Assembly: GCA_022578965.1 (NCBI GenBank)
Contig: MU400646.1
Coordinates: forward strand, 1-64,000
DNA from: Xylaria sp. FL1777
Taxonomy: Eukaryota > Ascomycota > Sordariomycetes > Xylariales > Xylariaceae
Direction of reading: 5' to 3'
DNA length: 64,000 nucleotides
Of the stretch, positions 39,245 through 50,119 are shown piece after piece. The position numbers and the translations under genes were made by a program. Numbering within the stretch: the first letter of the stretch is position 1; each line of letters opens with the position of its first letter. Below the pieces are notes generated by a model. The model did not search any database and had not been told where the DNA came from. It was given only the letters and a program-made list of their open reading frames with translations.

Positions 39245-40414
39245 CTACAACTCAGACGATACGTCTTGAATATATCCTTGCCTGAATATGGCCCTCTTCG
39301 CCAGCTCCGCGACCCCTTTCGCTGCACCAAATTCGGGTTGTTGATCAACAATTTGCACCTGGCCACCAAGCACATCATCTATCACTCCACCCAAAACCTC
39401 CCTGAACCTTGGCGTCTCAGTCGCATCACCAAACAATAGAACCATGGAGATATTCCTTGAGACAGGGCTATCTACGACAGGAGACTGAAGCATATGCCGC
39501 ACCGCCTCCCAGTAAGACTCCTCATGTCTTGTATCATATCCCAAGCGCAGGTTCTCCAAAGTTGGTGTTTCTTCAATATAATAGGCGCTCGAAACGTGCG
39601 CTTGGCTCGTAGTCAAACTGGTATGCGTGTACCCAACAGTCAATGCGAATTGAGACGGAATATTCAACTCTTCCTCCGCGCAAGCCGCGTCGTCTCTGTA
39701 ATCTCCGCAGAGACCCAAGCCATTACCTGCGTACGACGCGATACTCACGGGTATGGGGCGGAAGTTAGAGAAAGGGAAGAATTCAAGGTAGAACAGAGAC
39801 AGATACTCAAAGGCATCACGGAGGTCGTCGCCGTATAGGGCGGTGAGATGAGGGATAGATATAGCCGCTACCGAGACGGGCTCGCCGACATAACACGCCG
39901 CCCGCTCTCGCAGGGCGTAGATCATATTGCTGAGGGTGCCTACGTCCCCCGAGGAAGGGAGACCCATTTTCTTACGGGTGTCCCGCCATATCTGGCGGGG
40001 GATGTCACTAATTGAGTCGCCTAAGTTGTTGTAAGGTTTGCTGATTTCGGGATTAGATAAGTGACTAAAAGAACAGAATGGCAACAGTGGGTGCATACTG
40101 CAAGTGTTGCGAAGAAGGGAGAGATAATCGGAGCATCATCTCACGGTACGCTCCATCGCCCTCGACTCTGGCAATTGGCTGAATAGACCCGTTTGGGTAT
40201 GAGACGGCAACAGTGCTGGGATCTGGTTAGTTGCGCGGCCCAGCACAATTAGCAAAACGTACGCATATGAGGGGCTTAGGTCGAAACCGATGCCGAAGTT
40301 ATGAGTGATTGAGAGATGATGTTGTTTCTTTGGTAAAGCCAGCAGCAGGACCCATGCCATGAAGGCGAAGATCAATACGGCCCCAAAGCAGCGAGTGGCA
40401 TTTTGGAGCCTCAT
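39245..40414 (-). CDS. Membrane-anchored Hsp70-like ATPase
   Basis: Exons are 40414-40263, 40215-40099 and 40040-39245, with introns of 47 and 58 nt, giving 354 aa. Residues about 9-27 form one hydrophobic helix (CFGAVLIFAFMAWVLLLAL) followed by KK, a signal-anchor. Splicing rebuilds an Hsp70/actin-type phosphate-1 motif, GIGFDLSPSYATVAVSYPNG (41-60), comparable to IGIDLGTTYSxV in true Hsp70, though the second G and both T's are replaced. Near the C-terminus LLFGDATETPRFREVL (about 291-306) and GAAKGVAELAKRA match the end of the ATPase fold. There is no substrate-binding domain, and the length fits only a nucleotide-binding domain. Many Pezizomycotina carry such divergent Hsp70-like genes of unknown role. 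A frame extending above 40414 lacks an ATG. Function, and whether ATP is still bound, are uncertain. Confidence 0.75.
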
Positions 40415-40760
40415 CTTTGATCTTTGAATGAGTTGATGTAGGCTGAGGAAGAGCAGGCGTAAGAGCCTGGTCCGATGACGAAGCGTTGAAGTCGGCCAGT
40501 GCCGTGGGCATCTGGAAGAGACTTGGGTAGAAGCAAAGGATACTGTTATGTTCACTTCAATGAAAAGATCGGCGGCGCAGATGACGTGGAAAATGAGAAG
40601 GAAGAAGGATGCAATCCTATTGATGGCGGGGTATTAGCGTGAAGGGCAGCCCCAACAACGCATGCGAGAGACTTGTGCCACCCCCAAGCCAAGCTGTTTC
40701 AGCCTCTTACCAACAACAGCCTTACTTTCTTACCAGTGACCCTACAAGTCTATATATGTA

Positions 40761-40979
40761 GGATGATAAATCCTGTAGCGTCGCGCTAAGACTTGTACCG
40801 GCAGGGGTTTTTGGTAGGAAAGTTTTCTATATCTACGTGTTGAACAAGGGCTACGAAGTGGCAAAAAGGCTTCGAGACTGATTAACAGCTGATTTTCTAC
40901 ATGAATTATATGCTAGCCTTGTGATTAACGGTACTCTTTCTTTCTTAGCATCTAGCATGACGCTACAGGATTATCATCC
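40761..40979. mobile_element. MITE-like element, 219 bp
   Basis: The two ends are inverted copies of about 26 bp. The left end starts GGATGATAAATCCTGTAGCG. The right end, read on the other strand, starts GGATGATAATCCTGTAGCGT. They differ by one extra A and about two substitutions. TGTA stands directly outside each end and may be a 4-bp target duplication. The interior has no coding capacity. This fits a non-autonomous DNA transposon. The superfamily cannot be fixed from one copy. Confidence 0.7.
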
Positions 40980-40983
40980 TGTA

Positions 40984-41700
40984 GACCTGTATGTCAAAAT
41001 ACCAATGGCGGCCTGGCCCTTCTATGGATATGCTACAACGCTACGGATATCGTATATTATGGTCGGTGGCCTGGGTTGCAGTCACTTCAAAAAATTCTAA
41101 TTGGTTTCATTATTGCAACGGCCCAGAGTCAGCACTCCGCCAACCTGGTTGCTTCTTCTCTTGGAGGTGGACAGACAGGCTATTCAGACCATCAAGTGCT
41201 GTTGCTTCCAACTGCTTGGCCTTCAAAAGTCCTATTCCTTTTTTCATTGTGAGCTGCATGTGTTACGGTAGTCTTGGAGCTAACGGCATCCATGACTCTA
41301 TTTTAGGAACGACTAAAACGCGCCTAACGCAACAACAACCACACTAACCACGCTAAAGCAATAAATATCATGCTCTACAACTATGCCATCTATCGCGAAA
41401 ACAGTACTATATACCACTGCTCTTACAAGGATTGCTGGATACACATCGAAGGTATCATGGACAATATGGGCGATATCTGTCCCTCCCCTTCCAATTTAGA
41501 CCAGTGTTGCCACGAGGCCGAATGGCTCGGGTTGGCAGTGCCAGGAAGATGCATGCGGCGTAGCATGGTGTGTCTGTGCAGCAATGAAATAAAATGCCAC
41601 TGCCCATGAGAATGAGGATATATAAGCATTGCGTGCCTGCTTTCTTTCAAATTCTAGATAGTCTAGATGAACCCCCCATAACAGCATCTGTGTATTCAAA
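40984..41700. other. Intergenic, upstream of SGNH gene
   Basis: Short overlapping frames only. The last few hundred bases are the likely promoter of the SGNH hydrolase gene. No recognisable site. Confidence 0.4.
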
Positions 41701-43100
41701 ATGCCCATTCCCGCTAAGTGTCTCGTTTTCTCTGTGCTGGGTACTGTTCTTGGCAGCCCATTGGGTACTCGTTTGAACGAACGGGACAACAGCTTCGTCT
41801 GGGCCTCTGTAGGAGATTCCTGGGCAGCTGGCGTGTCATACAGCTCGGAGCAGCAAACGGATTATGATGGCGACAAAAACGGTTGTCATCGTTGGAAAGA
41901 CTCCTATGGTCCTATTATGGAACGAAACACATCATGGACTACAGGTCTTCAGACATTCAATTTCGCTGCTTGTATGCCAATCTCACCATGTTCTCCCTAC
42001 TAAGTCCCTCTAAAATAGTCTCCTATCTCTTATACTAGTAACCCCATTTTCTAAGACAATACATATACTAACTTCCTAGTCGCAAAGGCTCAGGGGCAAT
42101 CCTCTCTAATATTGTAGTCTCCTCCCAAGGCGCCAATCCCCCCCAGATGGACCTGGTGGGGAACCCCCAGATGATCACTTACCATGGTGGCGGTAACAAC
42201 TGTGGCTTTGGTGCCGTGGTATCCGACTGCATTTTCCAGCCCTGGGGTGACTACGGCCCCGAATACCCGGACCCCTCAGGCCAGTGCGCGAAGCAGCTAG
42301 CGGACCGTAACGGCTACATCAACAAGGCTGGCGACGGCGGCTTGTACCAAGATGAGATCAATACCGTGGTGGACCTGCTGAACCACCCCGCCGTTAAGGA
42401 TAATAAGGACTTTCGGCTATACATCTTGGGATACGCACACTTCTTCAATCTTGGCGCCAACTATTGCGACGATATCTCGTTCGGCGCAATAGCATCGGTG
42501 CCATTCGTGGGCAACGCGCCAAAGGTCTCGAACCAATTGCGGACGGACCTGAACGACGGCGTGGAGCGCGTGAATCAGATCCTCGCGCGTGTCGCGAACG
42601 ACGTGGGCGACCCACGCGTGAAGTTCCTTGACATCTCACCCGCCTTCAACGGCCATCGATTCTGTGAGAACAACCATAACTACAAAGACCAGTGGTATAA
42701 CGCCGACGTCTGGCTCTGGAACTTCAACACGCCCTCTGACGATCCTCCCGCTGATCCGGCCCAACTGGACGCGTGGCTAGATGGGAACCGCTTCCCAGAT
42801 GGCAGCACCCTACCGAATTATCCCGACGGCACGCTGGTTGGCGTTGAGATGCAGGGAGGCGTAATAACGGAGGGTTCGGGTGGAAGTACCGGGCCAGGCC
42901 CAACGTGGTTCCAAAGGCCATTTCATCCTAAGCAAGGAGGGACGCAGGCAATTGCAGACATTGTTATTGCTCAGGCGATCGCGGATGGGATTCCTGGTGT
43001 GGTCGGCTCGTCTCCCCCCGCCACGGGAGTTTGTGACTGCAACGAATCTGGCTGTAGTCCCGAATCACCGGCTTGCTGTGCCAACGGCACTTGTGGATAG
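41701..43100 (+). CDS. Secreted SGNH (GDSL-type) hydrolase
   Basis: Exons are 41701-41971 and 42088-43100, with an intron of 116 nt, giving 427 aa. The acceptor giving the conserved NFAACSG joint is AAG at 42087, not the nearby TAG. The N-terminus (AKCLVFSVLGTVLGSPLG) is a short signal peptide. Block I is GDSWAAG with nucleophile Ser40. Block III is GGGNNCGFG with Asn127. The C-terminal His is in RPFHPKQGG (about His370). The Asp usually three residues before this His is Arg here, so the third catalytic residue must lie elsewhere. The protein ends in a Cys-rich tail (CDCNESGCSPESPACC) that probably forms disulfides. SGNH enzymes cleave ester bonds. Secretion and the fungal setting suggest a plant polymer or lipid ester, but the substrate cannot be read from sequence. 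Confidence 0.88.
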
Positions 43101-43190
43101 AAAAAGCTCTTTGTAGTTCGTTACTCTCTATATCACATGTCAGGTCACATGACCTAGCTATCTAGCCACAAGCCCCACCTCTCTGTACTA

Positions 43191-43400
43191 TCCCTTTAAG
43201 TGCTGTTCCAGCTCCGCTACATTAAAAGTGGAATAGTGGGGCTTTTATGCAACTATTGTATAACTAGATGCAACTAATGAGGAATTCGTACACTGCTTAA
43301 ATAGAAGTTTGATTGGGTATAAACGCATCACGTAAAGGTCGCATAAAAGCCCCGCTATTCCACTTTTAATGTAGCGGAGCTGGAACAGCACTTAAAGGGA
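43191..43400. mobile_element. MITE with 60-bp terminal inverted repeats
   Basis: Bases 43191-43250 and 43341-43400 are reverse complements over 60 bp with one mismatch (T versus C, at GAATAGTGGGGC / GAATAGCGGGGC). The outer ends are TCCCTTTAAG...CTTAAAGGGA and are flanked on both sides by TA, as expected for a Tc1/mariner-type target duplication. The interior, about 90 bp, is non-coding. Near-identity of the ends suggests a recent insertion. It lies between the SGNH gene and the first BTB gene, 90 bp after the SGNH stop. Confidence 0.9.
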
Positions 43401-43648
43401 TACTTTTTGCAACATAGTCTACCCCTGAATCCCGACCAGAAAGTGTGGAGTGCGTCGTTATCACGTGGTATGAGGTCAATCGCCACCGCAGCTAGGTCAA
43501 AATATTTGTAATAGTGCCGTCATCGCTGTTCTCTCTCTTCTTGATAATGTGATGTATAATTGCCCAAAAGGATCAAAAGATCTATCCCATCTCATTGTAA
43601 AGCCTAGTTAATCGATTATATTGCGTGAGCGTCTTTAATATCATCAAC

Positions 43649-44679
43649 ATGGCTGAAAGCTCATTAGCACTGACAAACAGGCTTCTCAACATCAAAGGCT
43701 TCAGTGATTTCACACTCATATGTCATGGGCAGAAATTCGGACTTCATAAAGCCATCGTATGCTTGCAATCGTCTGTCATGGCGAATAACCTGCGTAGTGG
43801 CCCTGGGGTAAGTTGCACAGAGATATAACTTGTATAGTCCGGGCTTACAAGCATCCAGGAGGCTACAGCTAACATATTATACTTCCCATTCGATATCGAG
43901 AGTGTGAAACGTCTACTCGAATTCATGTATACTGGAGACTATAAGTTGTCTCCCGATCCAGCCCTGGAACTCCTGTCACTAGGTATGTCGAGGGACTCGG
44001 GTGTGGAATTCGGTAAGGGATTCCGAATCTCTTGAGTTTACATTGCAGATGAGCAAGTCTCACGTCAAATTCCAACAAGCTATCGACTCTCCTAAGTCGG
44101 GCTCGAATAATGGTAGGGATGATCTAAGTAGCGCTCCTGGAGGTCTAGCGTGTCATGCTCGTATGGATTCCATAGCGAGCTATTATGACATACCACCTCT
44201 CGGCGCACTAGCAATTAGCAAGATAAATAAGGCATTGGCAAATGAATGGTCTGCGGATTCATTCTGCGACTTGGTTCGGGACTCACTAGATTCGACTAGT
44301 GACCAATACCATCGAATGCTAGCAGCAAAAGCAGTTGAGCACGTAGATGAACTTGCTGAGCGGCGCATATTCGACAAAGGGGGGGCAGCAGACAGGCTCA
44401 CCCCCTATTCTCATGGAGAATTTGAAAGCGGCCGAGGCTCGGGTACATGAGCTTACGTCGAATTTATCTCTCGAAAAGTCTAAACTAGAAGAGGAGGATC
44501 AGAAGTTAGCTGAGCGATCGAAAGCTCTCGACGCATGCGTTCAACTTCTCAACGCAAATCCACGCTGCACTAATTGCGGCATTCATTTTGCCTGCACAAT
44601 TGAGCGGACGGCGTGGCATCACCCAAAACATATTCTCCGGTGCTCTCGATGTTCCAACCGCCATGAAGAGTCAATCTGA
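43649..44679 (+). CDS. BTB/POZ protein, probably frame-broken
   Basis: Exon 1 (43649-43807) encodes the BTB start: GFSDFTLICHGQKFGLHKAI. After a 51-nt GTAAGT intron, exon 2 (43859-43982) gives FPFDIESVKRLLEFMYTGDY, the second half of the BTB fold. A GTATGT donor follows. The nearest acceptor (44048) gives a premature stop, while an AAG acceptor at 44079 keeps frame. The next part (ARMDSIASYYDIPPLGALA ... WSADSFCDLVRD) aligns with the paralogue at 45846. At the G7 run 44379-44385 the frame breaks. Homology continues in the frame that would need six G's, giving a coiled coil (LEEEDQKLAERSKALDA) and a CTNC ... CSRC pair up to the stop at 44679. Either it is a pseudogene or the G run is miscounted. 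BTB domains mediate dimerisation or Cullin-3 binding. The role here is unknown. Confidence 0.7.
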
Positions 44680-45280
44680 GGGAAGATTGTATCCTATTAT
44701 CTTGGAAAAGTGGCGCTATTCTATCATTTGTCGTGGATACGTACGTTGCAAGGTGTAAGTCTTATTTATTTTATATAGTTGGTAAGGAATATCTTTATAT
44801 ATGAATGTTAGGGGTCGATATGGAAGCCTCTAAGACTGAAGATTCACGATTTAAACGTTTTAACGGTCACAATAATGCGCAGTGCTATTGAGAAATCCTC
44901 GAAGGTTATGCTCCCAGGCCATTCTCTCGATGCCGGTATTTTGTAGTTAAGTAGCAGCCCAGCTAGTTTTACCATTGATGTTCTCCTTTTTCTGTCACTG
45001 TTGATGGTTATATATCCTACATGATTATAATACTACGGCAATTAATATTCTTAGCTTGAAAAAGGCGTAGTATTCAAAATAATCGAGCTTGTTTAGGTAC
45101 CTCACAAGGTGTGAGAGTTAATCTACTTAGCTGAAGTTAACGACGTACTTATGCATCTGTATAAATCTGTTTATAGAGTGAAATGGGCTAAGACATGTAG
45201 CTATGTACAGTTATTTGCTCTCTTCTTTGCCTAGATACTTACCTAGAAATATAAACGTGTATAGGTGTAGATATATATTA

Positions 45281-45325
45281 ATGGTAACAATGGTAACAAT
45301 GGTGCCAATGGTGCCAATAGTGCCG
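45281..45325 (+). repeat. 9-bp tandem array, five units
   Basis: Units ATGGTAACA x2, ATGGTGCCA x2 and ATAGTGCCG in direct succession. The stepwise change between units suggests local slippage followed by point mutation. Confidence 0.9.
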
Positions 45326-45413
45326 TTGAATAACACACAGAAACAATGCCGTGCCATATATACCCCGGCCATTGATATACTCAAGGCACCTTGATATTTC
45401 AAATATGGTACCT

Positions 45414-45446
45414 GCTTGGGTTAAGCTTGGGTTAAGCTTGGGTTAA
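45414..45446 (+). repeat. 11-bp tandem repeat, three units
   Basis: Three perfect copies of GCTTGGGTTAA about 400 bp upstream of the second BTB gene. The unit contains GGGTTA, resembling fungal telomere units, but the array is too short to be a telomeric tract. Confidence 0.9.
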
Positions 45447-45845
45447 ATCTACATACCTTAGTCCATCTATCCCTAGGTACCACCTAAGTGATTGATCCGT
45501 GTTTTCCATCTATTTATTTTTTCTCGTTGCCAAGTGCACTGATCTTCCTAGGTACCTAGGTACCTATGTAGATGGTTTCCCAGCAACCATCTCCTCTCCT
45601 ACTTTCTGCTTTCTGCTTTCTACCTCTCGTCTCTGGAACCTGGCATGTTTTCTCTACATTTCCCACATCCCAGACTTGAAAAGTGGCTAGTCTTCTACCC
45701 TGTTGTGCGCTACATCACCCCATAGCTCCCTCATTCAACCTGAATTTCAGCCCAGTTCCTGTCTTCGTACATCCCAACATATTCACTCGAAGTTTACAGA
45801 AAAATATAACAGGAATCCTGGACCAACTTCCTCCATTCTGTCAAG

Positions 45846-46797
45846 ATGGCTAACCTGAAGACAACCCTCGCACGGCTCTTGGACTCTGGAGAGTTCAGCG
45901 ACCTCACGCTTGTCTGTGAAGGCCAAGAGTTTCTTGTTCATAAGAGCATCGTCTGCTCCCAGTCTCCTGTTATCAATACCGCTCTGAAGAGCGAGTTCAC
46001 GGTATTTATGAATATTTCCGCTTTATCTATTAGTAAATAGGTAGATGCTCACAACTTCGCAGGAAGCCAAAACCAATACAATGGAAGTTGATTTCGATAT
46101 CGAGACACTGAAGTGCATGCTTGACTACATGTACAAGGCGGATTACAAAGAGCAACCTGCCAAACTCACCCAACCCTCTCAAGGAGTTAATCAAGCTTCG
46201 CCCGCTTCACCGACCATTACTGAGATCTTGCTTTACCATGCACGCGTGAATGGTATTGCCGATTACTATGGTGTCGCGGGCCTCACGACACTCTCAGCTG
46301 ATAGAATTTACAAGGTGCTTAAGAAAGACTGGTCAGCGGACGCATTTTGCTATCTTGTGCGGGATGTTGAGGGCTTGACGGGAGACAAGGACCTTCGACA
46401 ACGTCTTACTCAATTCGCTGCTTCACACGTTTTTGAACTTATTGGCAAGGAAGTCTTTTCCGAAGGAAAGGTTGCAAACAATATGGCCGCCGAAGTCCTG
46501 AAGGCTGCTAATCAAATGTACGCAAATTCTTTCAGTCAACAGAAGAAACTTGAAGCCGAAACTCGAGCCAAGCAGGAGACTATCAACCGCCTACAGGAGA
46601 ACCTCAAAGAAATCACTGACGTCTTGTCTAAAAAATCCTGTTGTAACTGCAAAAAAACCTTCGGAGGCGAAATCGAACCACCTTCCCAGAACCTCGAGAA
46701 ACGTTGGCTCGTTCGCTGCGCTTCCTGCGGTTGTCGGCATGCGTACGACCGTACTAAAGACCGTGTTATCGTTGCACCTTGCCCACCTCGAAAGTAA
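45846..46797 (+). CDS. BTB/POZ protein with C-terminal CxxC pairs
   Basis: Exons are 45846-46001 and 46063-46797, with a 61-nt intron, giving 296 aa. The BTB domain covers about 10-85 (GEFSDLTLVCEGQEFLVHKS; after the splice FDIETLKCMLDYMYKADY). A helical middle part follows (RVNGIADYYGVAGLTTLSAD, WSADAFCYLVRDV), then a coiled coil at about 195-240. The tail has CCNC (245-248) and CASC (271-274), which could hold a zinc ion. The intron position and the whole domain order match the broken copy 1.2 kb upstream, so the two are tandem paralogues. This copy is intact. In fungi such BTB proteins form large, poorly characterised families. Transcriptional or ubiquitin-adaptor roles are possible but unproven. 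Confidence 0.88.
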
Positions 46798-49402
46798 TGG
46801 GCACGTCGTCAAGAAAGTTGAAAGACATACAGTACGCAGTGAAAATGTATCACGCAAAACGACGCCGTTGTTGCGTTTGGTGCAACAACGGTATATATCC
46901 ATTTGCAGATGCATGACAAAATGCGTTAGGATGGAATGGTCATGGTAATAAACGGCAACGACATTGGGTTGCTGAGATCGGCGGGACACAGCAAGATGGG
47001 CAACAATGAAACGGTCAGGACATGTGGATATCCACCTAGATAGTCTAAACTCGGAACCGGCAGCTTGCCTTACATTTAATCCCTAAAATTGTGAAGCCGT
47101 CATCTACCACAACCTAGCATAGTAGTACGGTCGTGATTATATGCTGCTTGAATGATCCCCTAATAACAGGTTCACAAGTTTGTGACAATTGGCCCAATCA
47201 TGCTGAAAGATATCGTCTGAACACGCACTAAATTATGCTTGTCCGGTCACAACATATATATGCCGTAGACTCCATTCCGTGTTGATACAGTTTAGATGAG
47301 CCGTTACTACCAGAGCACACACATGCGATGCTAGGCCCCATACGATGAGCCGTATCTTCTCCTTCTTAATACTAGATAGCACTTCCCACGAGCTAATGCT
47401 CTACGTATAAATCTAGTCGCAACATCGAGAAGATCCTCGAAGAGGTCGCAAGCACACCTTCGCCTCGGGATACACATACAATCGGATTATCCGTCCACCC
47501 GAAGAACAAGCTAGGTTACTGAAGTCGGATGTCGAGACGTCGTCTTAACTGTTACCACGGAGGTCCACCACGTTGTTCAGAGCCGGTACCCAATCCGCAC
47601 GGGCGGCGAACATGACGTAGTCACCCAGTTTGCGACCCGAGGACCCAACTTACAAGTTTCGCCGGGGGGGTTCTCGTTCCGTTGAACCACTGCAGTGGGT
47701 CGAAGACAGCTAGACATACATAGCCGAGGACGAAAATAGACTTGTCAGAGCGTCGTTGGCGTAACATCCACAATGACATAACCTTCAAAACACCGCAAAC
47801 GGACTCGGTACAAGAGCAGGATGCCGGCATACAAATTATCTCCAGCGAGCCTAGCCGAAAGGAACACATCTCTCACTCCCGGGAGGAGCGAGTAGACGGA
47901 TGCGAGCCGTCGTCGGACAAGCGAGGTCGAATGTAGTGGGCCAAGACCCGGGTACTCCCGGATCGACATCTTGACATAATGTCGGCCCTGAGCAGTCCTC
48001 ACCTAAGTAGAGACCTGGCATTGAACAAGCCCGCGGTACCGCGACTCTGGCGATGACTCCTTCAAGTCCGGGCTGAATTCACTCGAGTCTCGTCTCCAGC
48101 CATATCCGGCCTGAACCCACCCTACCCTACCCTTCCCTTCCCATCCCTTCCTTTCGCCCGACGCCCCGCTCCGCCCTAGAAACCGCTCAGCCCTGTGCCG
48201 GGCGACGGCCCTGCCACGACGAAAAACCACACTACCCTAGACGGCGGGACTCCATAGTACAGTACATAGCGGGTCGGTCGTTCCATCCAGGTCGCGTGAG
48301 CCCGTAGGTGCGGCTAGCTCATAAAGCCATGAGGACGGAGAGCGAAGGGCACAGGAAATATAGAGGGAGGGGTGTAGCCCGTCGATACACCCCTTACGTA
48401 CTTTCGGTAGCTTGAATGGAAAGACTCTCTAGAGAAGAAAAAGAAATTCGAGAGATTCTTATCGCCGACATAGGTAGGTATTCGACCTACAACTGAAGTT
48501 GAGAGAGCACTCGTACTGCACTGTGCACAGCTTTTAAGGGTTTTTCCCACGTGGAGGCAGAAGTATAAGGTGGGCCGCAGAGTTCAATCAGGGTCGGACG
48601 ATCGTGGGGTACGTCAAAATAAAAGTGCGGGGGACAGTAGTAGTATTAGGCCAGCTTAAAAAGAGAATACTACCTAGTAGGTAGGTACCTAGGCATAACC
48701 TATGCTCTGCTGGGACCTGCCCTACAGTATGAAACTATATTGTGAACTTCGGTCATATTATGGAATGCTTTTCTCCGTGGCCACATAGCTCTAGATAGGC
48801 AATAATAGTTGTGAACTCTTTAGCCATTCCCTCGGTTGGGTTTATATTATTATGTATTTACTAGTATTTACTAGGTGCCACTGTGTCGGATCAAATACCT
48901 GCGTAATCGAGACTAGCCACATGTTGAGCTCTACAGTACTAGCAAAGAGCTTGTGTTACAGAGCTAACAAACAGCAAGCAACATGGGCGAACAGAATTGT
49001 CGGTAGACAAAGCGCGTCATCAGCATTGTGGAAAGCTACCAGAGTTAATGATGCGTCAATTGCATTGGCAAATTGAGTTAATTAATCACAAGTCAAAGCG
49101 GTCTTTAAACGAGTTGTGTTGGACATCGCGCAACGCGCGACGTCTTATTCAATTGAATCCAAGGATTCTTAGTGGGCTCGTCAAGGACCTATAATCCGGG
49201 AGGGACAGTTATTGCGACTCATCTTCCCAATAAACCAACGCCGAAATTAAAATGATAGTAAAAAAAGGCCGGTTCGACACACCGCCTATGGAATGCCGTC
49301 CATAGGAGAGCTTGATAACTCCCACTAGAAAATCAAATTCGCTCTCCTAACTCATATGCAAAGTGCGTTTAATGTGGTCGTGACAGTGATGGCAGTTTCT
49401 TG
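46798..49402. other. Intergenic, no supported gene
   Basis: About 2.6 kb. A GC-richer part (about 47.55-48.3 kb) has overlapping frames on the minus strand without domains or convincing starts. TAGGTA/TACCTA strings cluster near 48680. Confidence 0.45.
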
Positions 49403-50119
49403 TTAAAGAGCAAGTTTGGTTTTACTACTCTGCTGACTTAAAACGTCATCGACGAGACCTCTCCAGAGATCTGTCAACACCCCGGGCGTTTGCTCAGCAG
49501 GCTCGGCATCGTGGATGAATTTCAATTCGACGCCGTCCATCCCCATTCCCTCAATTTCTGTGAGCGCGGATGGCGAGACAACGTCCGGCTTCGCAGCGAT
49601 GATGCTGATGTCATGAACAGTGGCAGGGCCGTCGGTGGACTCGGGTGCATGTTGAAACGCAACATTGTCGGGGAGTAGGGGGACACGAAGGCTGTTGAAT
49701 GGGTCTTGGTTTGCGCCCTCGAAAATAGCTGAGCCGGGGAAGACGATGTTGTCGACGCTTTTGGCGGTTGCATTCGAAGCGGCAGTACTCGAGAAGGTCT
49801 GCATCAGACGCATCTTACGAGGCGGGGGATGAGGTAGATTGGATGATCTGGTATATAGATGGCGAGAACGCTATCCATCACAAGGTTTTGTTAGTCCCGG
49901 GGTATACCCAGTTCATTTCATTGGCCCTCGGACGCGAGGCCGTCGTGCGTGGGATAGTCTTACATCAGGATCTATGTTCCTCTCCTTGAGGAGATCTGCA
50001 TATTTCCTCGACAGAGGCGCACCGGCCTTGGAGCTTGTGAGGAGGGTCGAGGATTGCGTGGTTGTGGTGATGGAGCGAGCAAGCTTGGCGACAGGACCAG
50101 TAACACGGGGACCAACCAT
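49403..50119 (-). CDS. Conserved-looking protein, probably mitochondrial
   Basis: Exons are 50119-49964 and 49870-49403, with a 93-nt intron (GTAAGA donor, CTAAC branch, TAG acceptor), giving 207 aa. Splicing is phase 0 and keeps the frame open through the join. The first ~25 residues (MVGPRVTGPVAKLARSITTT) are basic, hydroxylated and lack acids, as in mitochondrial presequences. The rest is acidic and well-ordered in look (VFPGSAIFEGANQDPFNSLR, TVHDISIIAAKPDVVSPSAL, LTDLWRGLVDDVL). I believe this matches an uncharacterised fungal family, but I cannot name it. No membrane segment or catalytic motif is visible. Confidence 0.75.

Larger units (their letters stand above)
44680..45845. other. Spacer between the two BTB genes
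   Basis: About 1.2 kb, AT-leaning, no supported frame. It contains two small tandem arrays (listed) and a CCTAGGTACCTAGGTACC string near 45548. Confidence 0.5.

Noticed and set aside
45414..45446. Telomere tract
   Set aside because: The GGGTTA core is inside an 11-bp unit repeated only three times, within a gene-bearing region.
47621..48230. Overlapping minus-strand frames in a GC-richer patch
   Set aside because: No ATG/splice combination joins them and no family is recognisable.
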